From the NCBI RefSeq assembly GCF_027943255.1, contig NC_072896.1:4898001-4962000 (forward strand): 64,000 nt of DNA, given 5' to 3'. The position numbers and the translations under genes were made by a program. The notes under the pieces were generated by a model. That model did no database searches. It was not told the DNA's origin and saw only the letters and a program-made list of their open reading frames with translations. Each line of letters begins with the position of its first letter. Positions within the stretch are counted from its first letter, which is position 1. This DNA is from Anastrepha obliqua (taxonomy: Eukaryota > Arthropoda > Insecta > Diptera > Tephritidae). Below, in pieces: positions 1 through 11,828 of this stretch.

Positions 1-678
1 GCAAAATTGTTGTCAAAGGTTGAGAATTGCGCTTACTGGGTAGGCATAATACGAGTTATGGTACGCTCACATGGCTCCATTTTCGCTAGTTATTTTTTGA
101 GAATTAATCCATTAATAAGTTAAATTGGCTTAATCCTAACACATATAACTGTTGTCTATTATTCGTGCTTGTAGGTTACAGCTTTTTGTTTATATTCACA
201 GTGTCAATATGTTTTTATTGCTAATATACAAACACGTACATACATACATACATATATGTTTTGTATTTAATTTTTTGTGCAACAGCGTATCTTCAAAGTC
301 TTTGATAAGCGGTACACCTGACCAATCGCGAGGCGGGCCAAGAAATAATGAATATTTGGACATTAAGTACATAAATGCCTGACTGATATTTAATATCTAT
401 TCTATCTATTGTGATTTAATCGAAGACTACAATTAATCGCATACGTGAGCAGACAGAAATATGTATGCACATATAAGTATGTAAATATGGTAAGATATTA
501 ATAGCAATCATGCTTCTGCAGGAGGCGAGAAGTCAATTAACTTTCTGCAATAACGGTTGCTGTTCGGAGTTGCTGCTTAAAAATCGATTCAAACGTGCAG
601 ACATTTTTAATTTCTTTTTATTATATTAAGTAAAAAATACAGTTACTATAAAGAGCAAAGTGAAATATTTGCTTACAA
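1..678. other. Upstream region of cytochrome b561 gene A
   Basis: AT-rich sequence before the gene A start codon. It contains a short (ACAT)n tract near 235-256. No convincing TATA box, upstream exon or other gene could be identified. The open frame at 152-382 has no recognisable features. The 5' UTR and promoter of gene A presumably lie here, which is inference from position only. Confidence 0.4.
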
Positions 679-3600
679 ATGGTTGCAGGAGATACCAAAG
701 TTGGAGAGAGCTCAATATGGGCCAAAATTTTGGAACGACTTGAGATCCTTATATGGGTTTTAAATCAAGCTTGTATCGGTTTTGTGACGATTTACATGTT
801 TTGGATATGCATTTACAAAGGCATGGGAACTATGGAGTTGCATGCCTTTCTTGTGACCATCGGGGTAGGTTGATATGAAAATAATTTGGATATTTTAATT
901 TGCCTGTCATTCGATGAAGTACGCGAACTATCATATTTTGAATGATTTCAAACGAAAAATAATTAATAAAACAGTGTTTAGTTCGGACCAAACTGGTGGC
1001 ATAAATTTGGTGTACTCGTGTTTTTTATACTTGGCTCAATGCATCTAGTAAGTGAATAGTCAAGACCAAAGTTCATTCGAGTATCAGTTTTAATTCCAAA
1101 AAGGACCGCGTCACTCCTATTTTCAATAAAAAAAAAATTAAATATCTAACAACTTCCTTTAAAATTAGGTCTGCTCATATAAAAATGATCCAGTAACAGT
1201 TCGATTGTTAATTTTTGCCTGTTTTTAGTTCAAGGGTTTCTCAATTAATAAAAATCATCAATAATCATCCGGAGACGATTATTTCTAAACTAAAACGTAT
1301 ACGTATTTTTTTAATAATTATTTAGGACCATAATTTGTTTGGTCTTTGCATAATGATTGGCCAGTTGATTTATTTTTCTTCCATTCGTTTTACATGTCTT
1401 TGGTTTTTGCTTTCGGTGGTTTACTCCTAGATGCCAATGTGTGCGCGAGTGCAGAAAGTGTAAAAATTTCTGAATAAAAACTCGATTCAGAAATAGTTAA
1501 TAATATTCGTTTTCCTCGTATTTCTATGAAACATGGAATCTCTTTTATTTTTCACGCGACTGTAAGTCCGTAGCATTTTCAGTTTCGGTAGGCTGTTGAA
1601 ACTACAACTGAAAAAAGTTATATTAGTAGTTATATCAGTAAAACAATGAATTTATAAAAATCTAATTTTTATTGTAAAAATCTGATTTTTTTTTATTTAT
1701 TTAATTATAAAACGGAAATTCTTTTTTTAATTCTGGTTGGAAAAACGTGAAATGCACAAAAATTAACATTTTTAACACACTTTTATTAGGTCGGGTTGTA
1801 TGTATGTATGTATGTATGTAACAGAATCTTTGAGATTAATTTTCACTGGCTTCTAAAAATCTGATCGACTTGGAATTTTGCACACCTATCAAGGACCGAT
1901 GACAATGCAATAATTTGAAAAAAGTTTTCCATTATCCTTATTAGGATTGCCAGGATTAATATTTTCTTGTTTTACTATAGATCTTCTGTAGAAGAGTAAG
2001 AAAGACAGAGCTAACGCGCGGTCTGCGCATGCCTGCACTCTCCGAATTACTCTTACTGATTTCGGGAGTCTACGACTTACTCTTTCGAATTCGAACTTGC
2101 TCGGGCACGCGGCACTGCAGTACGAATAGAAGGCTAAAACATTTTCAGGGTAGTTGCATTCACACTTTGTATAGTCTTTACACATGCGTAGATACTACAA
2201 GTCTCATACACGCAAATTTACTCTATTCAATGTTCATATAAGATGAAATAATTTTCATATAAGATGTAATTTTGTTAAGGAGTGGGGTAGCCGTTTCTCA
2301 GGCTCCCTCGATGAAATAAGTTCTTCATCCCGATTACTTCTTTATCACGGCCGATAACTGAATAGCTTTAGACTCACAGTCGATAAGAAAGGAATTAAAT
2401 ATAATATAACACGAATATATCGAATCATTAATTCACTGACTGCAATGATAACAATAATTTTCATTAATAATAAAAAATAGTTAAAAAAAAAACTAAAAAA
2501 CACGCTTTTTTGCTAATCGAACTAAAAAGTAGAATACGTGTTTTTTAGTTTTTTTAAACAATTTTTTTTTATTTAGGAAAAGGTTCAAAACCTTTGAAGT
2601 ATCGGCAAGCGAAAACCTTAGCAATAAAAAATTTAGATTTGCATTGTCCGTGTGTACTTTTGTGATTTAAAAGAAAGCTTTTATTATTACTATTAATCAC
2701 TTGATATATTCCGCGAAATACCCAGTTTGTTTGCGTCGACACACTGTCCACACTGCTCAATATTTAATAGCTTCTACTGTAAAGCCTGTACTTTAATTGG
2801 GAGAGAAGGTTTCGTACTACAATTGAAGAGGAGGGATGGCACAAAGGCATGAAGCCTGGTCATAGGACTTTTCACATCTATACAGACGGCTCTAAAACTT
2901 TAGATGGAGTGGGAGCGGGTATTTACTGCTCAAAACTTGGGATAAGGCAGCCTATCAAGCTGCCAGACCACAGCAGTATTTTCCAAACGGAAGTGTTTGC
3001 TGTGGAGAGAGCCGCTGAGCTAGTCTACACAAGAACAGGAAAGAACTCAACAATTAATATATACGTGGACAGTCAAGCAGCAATAAAAGCAATAAACTCA
3101 TATTGTATTAAGTCCAAAAATGTTCGACGGAGCAGGGAGGCCATAGAAAGGCTAGCCGCAAACAGTAGGCTGCATATCTATTGGGTGCCTGGTCACAGAG
3201 GCATTATGGGGAACGAAATAGTAGATGAGATAGCAAAGAGTACTGTTAGACTACCATTTGAAAAAGAGAACGACACACCAAAACCGCTAAATACAATATA
3301 CAATGAAATGGACGACTACATGAAAAAGTTAGTGGAAGGTGGACTAATCTGACCGCATGCAAAACAGCAAAAGTTATGTGTAGAACTAACGACAAAAAAC
3401 TGACTCAATTCGGTCTTACGCTCTCGCGAAAGGAATGCAGAACTATCATAGGTATGCTAACAGGTCGTAATTTATTGGCTGCACATGCGTACAAGATAGG
3501 GATTGCTAACACGGACAAATGCAAGAAATGCAGAGAGGATGTTGAGGAAACTTTAGAACACCTTCTGTGCGTTTGTCCGGCATTATTAAAAACGCGTTTA

Positions 3601-5402
3601 AAATGCGCGGAAGCCCCATTGTTTGAGGGTCTGGAGGACGTCTCAAAAGCGGATCTCCCAGCGCTGCTTAGATTCGCCAAAAGCGCTGACATTTCGGTAT
3701 ACATAGAGGTCGGTCTCCATCTGGTATCGCTAGGGACCAAAAGGTCTTTGTGTGGCTTATTGCCAACCAGGCTAACCTAAACCTGTAAAGCCTTACTCAA
3801 AATTAAAAAGTGCATACTAAAATAAAACTCTTAAGCGGAAATACGAGTATACGTTTGTTAATTTGCGTATATACATACATATATGTATGTACATATGTAA
3901 GTATATACATATATGTACTTATGTATACATGATTTTATAACATAGAAAGTGATCTGCGATGTGGTTGACGTACCAGACTGGCACTCCCCAAGTAGCACTA
4001 AAGCGCCGTTTTGATACCATTATGAGACCTTCAACGGGTAGACATCTACAGCCAACCAGAGCTGCCGATTTAACGGAGAAATTTGATGGGTTGGACCCCT
4101 GCCTGAGGCTGTCAAAGAAAGGAGCACCCAGTGACCTTAATCGTGTGGCTGCCAAGCACGGATATTTACAGATAAAGTGCTCAACAGTTCCTTCTCTGAA
4201 AGGTCGCCAAAACTACGGCAATGGGGATTAAATAGTAAACCCAACTTTACTGCATTACTGCCAATCGTCCAATTTACCGGGCACTGCTATAAGTTTGGCG
4301 TGGAGTCCTCAGGACTTTCTGCGTGCTGCGTCTATTGTACTGGGGCCGTAGGAGAAATGAAAATCCATCTGATCTGTGCTTTCCTGAGAAATAAATTGTG
4401 CAATTAAATTTGCTAAGAGAATTTTAGAGATGTGCTAATTCAATCAGTGTTATTGAACTCTCAGCGAATTTGACAGAATCAGCTGGTGGGCTTACGTCAT
4501 CTGAGATGTGCTTACAAAATAACTCAGATTGTGTTGGTTACGAAAAAAATCAACCAATAACACTTCGTTGCCGTCTGAACAACGACTGGTTGAACGAGAG
4601 TGTGAATGCATGTGAAATGATCGTGCAGTATTCGGCTGCCGAATCTCCAAGTGACGTGGCAGCCAAAGTTCCCTTCACAATTTTCTTTTTCACCATAGTT
4701 AAAGAGTAAATCTATCATTCTTGGATGCAAAGTGGTTAATGCAAACTCTGGTAATAACAAAGATAATTCAATATATTGTTTAATACAAATACGGTACAAA
4801 GGTGAAAAAAGCCGTAACATGTTGAAAATGTTCATAAAATCATGGAAGTTGTCGGGTTGGAACTGCTACTTGATAGCCAAGGAATTGAAGATTAGACAGA
4901 AATCTGTTCGGGACAATTTGCATAAGCATAATTTTAACTATGTTCACCGTCGAAATTAACCATTAAGAATTTTTTACTTCACCTAATAAACCCTTTCAAA
5001 TTCATCAACCAAAGTTTATCAAAATGCTTTTTTTTTCATATAAAGCAACATGGACGTATTGTATAACTTACCATACCAGAGATTTGGTCAATTAAGGGGG
5101 AACGCCACTGTGAAGGGTAAAAAAATAGTCGATTTTTGGGATTTTTTTTTTTTTGCAAGTAGGAATGAATTTTCGAGGATCGGACAAAAGGCAATTTATT
5201 ATATACATACATATGTATTAAACTATGTTGATGTAAATTTTTATTAAAAAATATTGAAAATTGACAAATCTGTGTAAATAAACGTAACGAGTTAAAAAAA
5301 ATGACGTCATCTGGTGGCAGCGATACAGCAATGAATAATCATCTGAAATCAAATACCCAAACATTTTATTAATCTACACAATAGTGGCTATCGTTGTACA
5401 TA

Positions 5403-5437
<35 letters not shown>

Positions 5438-6458
5438 ACAAAATGGTGGTGATTTGAATTTTGATGTATGTTTTTCACCATTTTTTTGATTTTCAACAGG
5501 CACAAAAAAAATAGTTTTTTTCAAAATTTTGAAAATCGGCTACGTACAACGATAGCCAATGCGATAACAAAAATTTTGAAAAAAAGAAAATTAAAATCGG
5601 TTCATTAGTCTTCGAGAAATCATTGCCACCGTATCAAAAAAAAGTCGTTTCGAGAAGAACGCGTTTGAAATATAGCATCGGTAAGCGCTACGGGGCCGAG
5701 CCGACGGACGCTCACTTAAGTGCACATAGAATCGGGAATAAAGCTAATTTCGCTTTAAAAATTTGACCACATTTTGTTGAGTAGTTATACTAACAATTTA
5801 TGCAAAAAAAATCGATTTTTTTGAATTTTCACAGTGGTGTTCCCCCTTAATAATAAGTATATTTCAAATTTTAAATTCATTTCTTTATTGCATTGACTAT
5901 CTTTTACAGTTCAGCCTACTGATGGCCGAGGGCATAATGTGCCATTATAACATTAATCCATTAACAAATGGTTTCAGGCGCAAAACAAAAACCACCATTC
6001 ATTGGCTGCTGCTCACACTGGGCGGTGGTTGTGGTGTAGCCGGTTGCCTCGTTATGATAGTAATAGTGAAATTCAAAATGGACCAAGTCCATAATAGATT
6101 AGGTAAGTAGCTATGGAATAAAAGAAATCAGCTAATAAAACCACATTTTTCCTCTTCAGGTTTCGCTGCATTTATACTTTGCCTGATCAGTATGCTGTCG
6201 GGCTTGTGTGCCTTATTCTCAACTTATCTACGTCGCATACTGAGTCCATTGTTTAACAAGGGCTTTCACAATTTAGTGGGATTTGGCACATTTCTAACCG
6301 CATTGCTGGCACAATACTACGGCTACGATTTCTTCCATTACAATATTTTATGGTCGTTTATCAGGGTGTTGCAAGTGGTGACCCTTGTGTCACTAGTGCT
6401 CACTTCTATAGGTCCGCTTAAGGCGCTTTATCAGAAAATCTTAAGTTATTTCGATTAG
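679..6458 (+). CDS. Cytochrome b561 domain protein, gene A (CYB561D type), 3 exons
   Basis: Predicted transmembrane di-haem ferric/monodehydroascorbate reductase of the CYB561D (101F6-like) group, which moves electrons from cytosolic ascorbate across an internal membrane. Exons: 679-864 (donor GTAGGT), 5910-6102 (acceptor TTTTACAG, donor GTAAGT) and 6160-6458 (acceptor CTCTTCAG), giving 225 aa. Intron phases are 0 and 1; the introns are 5,045 and 57 bp. About six hydrophobic segments are visible. The four expected haem-ligand histidines are H55 (LHAF), H93 (IHWL), H123 (VHNR) and H163 (FHNL), spaced 38/30/40. The start is the first ATG, with G at +4. No frame breaks were seen, so the gene appears functional. 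It belongs to the Drosophila CG10165/CG10337/CG13077/CG13078 group, but one-to-one orthology was not assigned. Genes B and C downstream share the exon structure. Intron 1 holds a LINE and a MITE. Confidence 0.9.
865..2787. other. Gene A intron 1, 5' part: AT-rich, (GTAT)n, GC-rich patch, hairpin
   Basis: Intron sequence without a recognisable gene. A (GTAT)n microsatellite lies near 1798-1821. The stretch at about 1980-2180 is more GC-rich than its surroundings and could be a decayed LTR or insertion, but no ends or duplications were found. A near-perfect 21-bp inverted repeat (arms near 2484-2504 and 2537-2557) can form a hairpin. Confidence 0.45.
2788..3782 (+). mobile_element. 5'-truncated non-LTR retrotransposon (RNase H and 3' end)
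   Basis: This is the C-terminal part of a LINE polyprotein. Frame one (2849-3352 and a little upstream) is an RNase H domain: a YTDGSKT start, a YVDSQAAIKA motif carrying the second acidic site, and WVPGHRGIMGNEIVDEIAK at the end. Frame two (about 3340-3780) carries a C-terminal zinc-knuckle region (CKKCREDVEETLEHLLCVC). A frameshift near 3335-3345 separates them. The copy is flanked by an 11-bp target site duplication, CTGTAAAGCCT, at 2777-2787 and 3783-3793, so its limits are well defined. The endonuclease and reverse transcriptase are missing through 5' truncation. The clade is probably LOA/I-like because of the RNase H, but this is not certain. A related fragment lies at 55350-56030. Confidence 0.85.
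3840..4455. repeat. Microsatellite-like tract and possible retroelement 3' fragment
   Basis: An ACATAT-type simple tract lies at 3868-3930. The following 3950-4240 is GC-richer, open in the + frame and resembles LINE-associated 3' sequence, but I could not place it in a family. No poly(A) tail or duplication was found. Confidence 0.25.
4455..4712 (+). repeat. Dispersed repeat, copy 1 (second copy at 39835-40045)
   Basis: About 250 bp that closely matches 39835-40045 in the same orientation. Both share segments such as CACTTCGTTGCCRTCTGAAC and AAGTGACGTGGCAGCCAAAG and end in an ACAATTTTCTTTTTC tract. No coding potential is shared, so a non-autonomous element is likely. Termini were not resolved. 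Confidence 0.65.
5096..5846. mobile_element. TTAA-flanked MITE with CCACTGTGAA inverted termini (piggyBac-like)
   Basis: Inverted termini begin GGGGGAACGCCACTGTGAA on the left and GGGGGAACACCACTGTGAA on the right, reverse complemented. TTAA flanks both sides (5092-5095 and 5847-5850), as expected for piggyBac-type insertion. There is no transposase. The interior holds a second inverted repeat, GGCTATCGTTGTAC (about 5387) and its complement (about 5544), and a run of about 30 T at 5408-5437. It sits in gene A intron 1, about 60 bp before exon 2. Confidence 0.7.
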
Positions 6459-6620
6459 GAAAGCCGGTAATTTTAGATAGTACGCATGTTAAGTGATTTG
6501 ATTTTGTTAAGTGTCATCTGCAATCTATAAACAATTTCAAGTGCACTCCGATATTTATATAGCTTAATTCTGCATTATAAGAGTGTGATGTTTAAGTGGG
6601 TACCTCACAGACATACAATA

Positions 6621-6739
6621 GGGCAATTCACAATCAAGTGCAAATTGAGAGACTTCAGTGCATTTGTAAAATTATGCCGACAAGTATATAAATTTTATCG
6701 TTTTATCAGCAGGTTGTTTGCACTTGGTTGTGAATTGCC
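6621..6739. mobile_element. Short MITE, about 119 bp, TA-flanked
   Basis: Inverted ends GGCAATTCACAAYCAAGTGC occur at both sides, with TA at 6619-6620 and 6740-6741. It lies about 160 bp past the gene A stop codon, possibly within the 3' UTR or just downstream. No coding capacity. Confidence 0.6.
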
Positions 6740-6936
6740 TAATGCCTTTATTATTCCATAAATTAGAAACGTGTTGCGAAAGTGAAATATTGCATACCGG
6801 AAGTTGTTGAATTGTGATAAAAAACACAAACACAAATATTTTTACCTAGAATAGAAGACAACCTACTACAGAGGGATCTTAAACATATTTTAAATCACTT
6901 TCTGCAAATCAAACTGATATTTTCTATAAATATACG

Positions 6937-7163
6937 GCGGCCGCCATAGCCGAATGGGTTGGTGTGTGACAATCTCGGCAGGGTAGCAAACCTCCGAGAG
7001 AATTTCTGCGACGAAAAAGGTCCTCATAAAAAAATATCTGCCGTTCGGAGTCGGCTTAAAACTGTAGGTCCCTCCATTTGTGGAGCAACATCAAGACGCA
7101 CGCCACACATATGATCGGGCAAACACCCAAATGAGTGTAAGTGCCAATTATATATGTATATAA
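6937..7163 (+). repeat. tRNA-derived SINE, internally deleted copy 1
   Basis: It starts with the family head GGCGGCCGCCATAGCCGAAT (A-box-like) and ends with the tail CAAACACCC...CCAATTATATAT. The B-box region is missing: the sequence jumps from the A-box side into the CTCGGCAG segment, as if deleted between two CTCGG direct repeats. Other copies are at 16374, 22202 and 44567, with reverse fragments at 26937 and 61381. Confidence 0.75.
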
Positions 7164-7279
7164 TTCAATTTCTGTATTAACTTTCATAAAAAAATTGGGT
7201 ACAATATTTAATATGGGGTAGAATATTTTATTAAAACAAAATTTATATTGAACGTACTAATTTCGCTAATAAAGCGCGA

Positions 7280-8200
7280 AATATGAGCTTCCACAATGAC
7301 AACCCTAGTAGACGTAGAACTGTGCCAAAACGTGTTCTTTTTTTCTCTTCCATCATACAGGGTTCTGAATTGTTGTTTTTGCGCCGTCCCATGTGATATC
7401 TGCACCTCCTATCTCGCGGAACATCGACCTTCTCCAAGTACAAGTATTTTTTGGCCGACCCGATCTCTGCTCTCCATCGGGTTCCAGTCCATTGCCATCC
7501 TCGTGATGCTATCTGGTGGTTTCCCAAACGAGTGACCTCATTTGCCGATCTCTAAAATGCGTCGTTGCTGACAGTGTTAGGCCAGAATATTCTACATATG
7601 ATGCGGAGGCATTTGTTGACGAAAGATGGTGTGTGTATACCTATGAAATGAGAATTTTTCTTTCGATTTCAAACGTTTATTAACAAAAAATGGTTACAAA
7701 TTTAATCTTCAAAATAATAGCCATTGCTAGCGACACATTTTTCCCATCTCTCAGGCAATTTGTGGATGCCGCGCAAAAAAAATTGGCCGTCTTTGGCCGC
7801 AAACCAATCATCGAACAATTTTTTGGCTTCTTCATGAGAATTGAAGCGCTGCTCGGAAAGTGCGTGGCCCTGAGAGTCTCACTTCATAGGTATATACCGT
7901 ATCAGCCATGTTTCACTTTCGTACAACAATACTCACTTCATACATGAGCTGAATATTGGCAGTGTAGAGCGCCAGGAGATTTGCGAACTTGCCCATATTA
8001 TATGCATTCACTCGAACACCGCACTCGTTTTGTATAGACGTTGGCAGTTGGCATCTTCATCTTCCGTCGTCTGTCGTGATAGTGCGCCGAGGTAGCAGAA
8101 GCCTTTCAAACAAATTCCACCGGGCACCCGTCAGCCATTATATGTCTTGCTTTATTATGGTTGACACCCATACCTTCCGTAGGGTACTGCAGACTGAAAT
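7280..8200 (-). mobile_element. RTE/CR1-type LINE remnant, split by a mariner fragment
   Basis: On the minus strand, 8200-7884 reads like the end of a reverse transcriptase (a degenerate FCYLGA-type stretch followed by QRLYKTSAVFE-like sequence). 7600-7280 reads like the C-terminal tail of such LINEs, a GRPK..WRRSM....ITWDGAK pattern. Several stops and frameshifts are present. The order on the minus strand is correct for one element interrupted at about 7650-7880. Family assignment is inference from motif shape. A related tail is at 19500-20130. Confidence 0.5.
7650..7874 (-). mobile_element. mariner transposase C-terminal fragment
   Basis: The minus strand encodes the typical mariner C-terminus: a SHEEAKKLFDDWFA-like stretch, then RGIHKLPERWEKCVASNGYY, a stop and an AATAAACG tail. 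It is Mos1-like in character. Only about 60 codons remain, with no catalytic residues. It sits inside the LINE remnant at 7280-8200. Confidence 0.65.
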
Positions 8201-10179
8201 CACATGAGTGCATACTTTACTGCTGCCAGATGGTTTACTCAGATATTAAGTATAGATTAGAGTTATTGAGTTTTCTATGTTCTCAGCTCAAGTTGACCTC
8301 CAAACTACTGAACATGACGCTTAAAATTTGGTATTGTTATCTATTAGATCGCGCATAGTCGATTAACTAACACTAGCAATAACAAATTGGCAATAAACTA
8401 ATTAAGGAAGGAAATACAGTATTTTTTAAATCGCTTTTTGAAGTGTCTGATTGCAAAAAATTACGAGAATCTTGTCTGTTATCTACGAAATAGTTTGTTG
8501 CCTGTCAAATTACTCCTTTTTTTAAGTATTGGACTTCCACATTAAAAGCCATAATATTGTTAAGACACCCTAGCATACATTGTTATTATTAGTATTAGAG
8601 ATTGCCAATTTACGATAATATGTAGTTGTATCTATTGTAGGCACGACACTATTTATCTCTTAAAAAAATGTATATTTTGTTCATTGTATTGCAGAGTTTT
8701 TGTTCTCAGGTTAAATAACGAGTTCCAAGTCACTGTTTACATGTATAAGTATTTTTTTATTTTTTTTTGCATTCGATGTTGAGTGTTTTCTTCCATATAA
8801 AAAATGTTGAGCGCATGCATTATATGCAAAAGACGGTAGGCAAAACATTGTCAAAAATGAATGCGATTATTGAGCCACTTGAATCTTGCACTTATTATTA
8901 TAAAATTCAATGGGCTATAAACTGCGTACCGAAAGTTTTCGAAAAATTCTGATTGAAAAGTGTGAAATAATGAAAATTTGTTGAATTTTTTTGAAACTAC
9001 CACAAAGTGTAAAACTGAGATTTATCTGGTTCTTGTAAGAAAATGAACTATATTGTCATAAAAAATGTATTAAGAACAAAATAATTGTCAAAACTTATTA
9101 ATAAGCTCTAGTACTATAGTTATTTAACAGTGTATTTATAATATAATTTTTCAAATGAAAATGTATAACGAGACACTGTAAACATACTGTTATCACACTG
9201 AATTGAATACAAATTTTATAAAATTGCTTGATGGCAATGTTTTTGTTTTCAATAAAAAATCAATCGAATAAAAAGAAAATAGTATTAAAATACAAATTTT
9301 GAATTTTCATAATCCTTACAACAAAACAATTCAATTCCATCCAAGGCACATTGAAAAGCTAGTTGTAGTAGTAGAGCTAAAACAACAAGAACAATGTATT
9401 TTTTGTTTGTTTTGTTTCGTGCTTTTGGTCCCTATAATCAAAATTTAGAAACAACTACTGAAAGTGCAGAGTAATTTAAACAAAAGTTGACAATTTAGAG
9501 ACCAAATAAATGGAAAAAATCAAATCAGCTGCTCTACTGCTACTGTTCAATGTCCTTGACTATATCGAACTGCAGATTTAGTGAAGTAAAAAAAACATTT
9601 ATAAGTGGAAAAAGTGCCAACTTATTTTAAATGATCGTCTTTTTGTTTTTATATGGATGTTGCATTTACAAAATATCGTCTACTGTCACCTTGTAACCCC
9701 ATTTTGATGTATAAAAAAACAGTACGAATCTCGTCAAAAAATATAGAAAGTTAATTAGTTAATTACCAAGAAAACAAACTTACTGACTAGAAAATCGGAG
9801 CATGCAATAATAAGCAAGAAAAATTACATCATTTTCTACCGAATAACTGTGATTTTTGGTTGATAGAAATGAAAAAAAAAAACTTATACAACCCTGAAAG
9901 TTTAGAAAAAGAAATACGTTTTCGATAAAACGAATGTCGCAGCTGGATTTTATTTCAACGAAATCAAGGTTATAATCAGCAACAAGAAGAGCTAAAAATA
10001 CCATGAACGAACCTGTGAGAGATTCTGAAAATTTTACTTTACAAAATATGCTATACAATTTCTTTAGATTAGTCAAAAATGGATTAATTTTTGAAGTGAA
10101 ACTTTTTTACGCGCGTCAGAGTATAATTTCAAGGCCGCGACACACGAGCTAGCGTTACGAAAAACCGTCACGAAATGTA
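8201..10179. other. AT-rich intergenic region with one R-family repeat copy
   Basis: No gene was recognised. 8775-8960 contains a copy of the dispersed R family, marked by ATTGAGCCACTT and TGGGCTATAAACTGCG-like segments also found at 34217, 36455 and, reversed, at 27705 and 38365. The minus-strand open frame at 9780-10076 lacks recognisable motifs and is likely chance in AT-rich DNA. Confidence 0.45.
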
Positions 10180-11385
10180 AGGCGTTTTTCAATAGGTGCG
10201 CTTAAACTTTTTCCGATAGGGAGGGCGAACGACGCAATATTTTTTATTTTTCGCTTCTCATTTGTATACTTCATTAGTATACATTTCATCATGGAACGCT
10301 ACACACTTGACCAATGATTGCAAATCGTGCAAATTTTTTATGAAAATAATCGTTCTGTTGCTGCTACTTTAAGAGCATTACGGCCATTTTACGGTCCATT
10401 TAACAAGCCATCCCGTTCGACAATCGACCGTCTAGTGAAAAAATTTGTATCTACGTTTTCGCTACATAACGTTCCGGTGCCAGTGAGAGCAAGAAATGGG
10501 CTGTCAACAATTGGGCTTTTCTGTGTCGTCATTGTGGCGAATTTTGCGAAAAGATCTTGGCCTACATCCGTACAAGATCAAGCTGACACAAGAACTGAAG
10601 CCGTTTGACCATTTGAAGCGACGTCGATTCGTAAATTGGGCTGAAGATCAACTCGAAAATGATCCAGATTTTTTCCAAAAAATCATCTTCAGTGAAGAAG
10701 CTCACTTTAGGCTCAATGGCTTTGTCAACAAGCAAAATATGCGTTACTGGGCAGAAAGCAATCCACACGTGATTCATGAGGCACCGTTGCATTCCGAAAA
10801 AATCACTGTTTGGTGCGGTTTACATGCCGGCGGCGTAATTGGCCCATATTTTTTCGTTGACGAGAACGATCGCCACGTTACTGTGAATGGGAAATCGATA
10901 CCGCGACATGATAAACGATTATTTTTGGCCGCAATTGAATGGTATGGACGTAGACGACATGTGGTCGGGACGGGGGCACAAGCCACACAGCACACGCTAC
11001 AATTGATTTGTTGAAGAGTAAGTTCGATGAGCGCATTATTTCCAGAAATGGACCTGTCGAATAGCCGCCGCGCTCGTGTGATTTGACGCCTCTAGACTAT
11101 TTTCTTTGGGGTTATGTGAAGTCATTGGTCTACAGTAACAAGCCGGCGACGATTTGTGAGCTCAGAGCCAATATTGAACGCGAAATTACTGGAATTTCGG
11201 CCGATTTATGCAAAAGAGTGGTCGAAAATTGGGTTCAACGATTGGACTTCGTAAAACGTGCACGCGATGGTCATACAAAAGAAATCGAATTTCATACTTA
11301 AATGTATATGTTCAAACTCGATAGTTAAAAAAGTCAAACCGTTTGTGTTTTATTACAAAAAAAGTTGAAGCGTGAAGTATAAGCC
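10180..11385 (+). mobile_element. DD41D 'rosa'-type Tc1/mariner element, family A, near full length
   Basis: About 1.2 kb flanked by TA, with imperfect inverted ends containing TCAATAGGTGCGCTT. The coding frame starts near 10291 and runs to 11301: an N-terminal HTH (QIVQIFYENNRSVAATLRAL), then QLGFSVSSLWRILRKDLGL, DDE motif 1 (IIFSEEAHF), a damaged second motif (DGGTSHTAHATIDLL), and third motif LTPLDYFLWGYVKSLVY. 41 residues separate the second and third acidic positions, giving DD41D, the spacing described for the rosa mariner group of tephritids. The copy is dead: stop codons include 10318 and one near 11065, there are frameshifts near 10490 and 10950, and the first Asp has become Glu. Deletion derivatives of the same family are at 48062-48601 and 59966-60321. 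Confidence 0.85.
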
Positions 11386-11820
11386 TACGGCATGCAATTC
11401 TCCGCTTTGTGCGGTGCTGCGTCGTCTCCCCACTCTGTAGATACGTATTAAAGAGTATACACAGACAATATACGCTAATACTATGCCATATACTGCAGCC
11501 TACGGCGCGCCGCGGCGTATGTCATATGGTGGCATGCGCGTGATATTACAGGAGCGTGGAGACCCAGACGCCTAGACACGCAGAAAACGACGCGTCGTGT
11601 AGTCCACGTGTTCATCAAAATTATGATTAAATAATATTTAAATATACATATATTCAGTGAAAGTGAAGTTAAAAAGTTAAAAACAGGTATGTATTGACAC
11701 ATTTTTATAAATATACTAGTCAAATTTAGTATCTATACGAAGAAATTAAATATCAGTAATTGTGATTATGAAAGATCTATCTTACACAGTTCACAGCTAC
11801 TGTTAGGAAAAACTGTGCCT
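11386..11820. other. Intergenic region, GC-rich 5' half
   Basis: 11390-11610 is noticeably GC-rich, with many CG dinucleotides, unlike its surroundings. No coding or terminal repeat structure was identified. The rest is AT-rich. Confidence 0.3.
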
Positions 11821-11828
11821 TACTTAAG

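Noticed and set aside
3405..3740. 111-codon minus-strand frame
   Set aside because: Lies opposite the LINE zinc-knuckle region and has no motif.
9780..10076. 98-codon minus-strand frame with hydrophobic segment
   Set aside because: Low-complexity, Phe-rich reading of AT-rich DNA with no repeat or family support.
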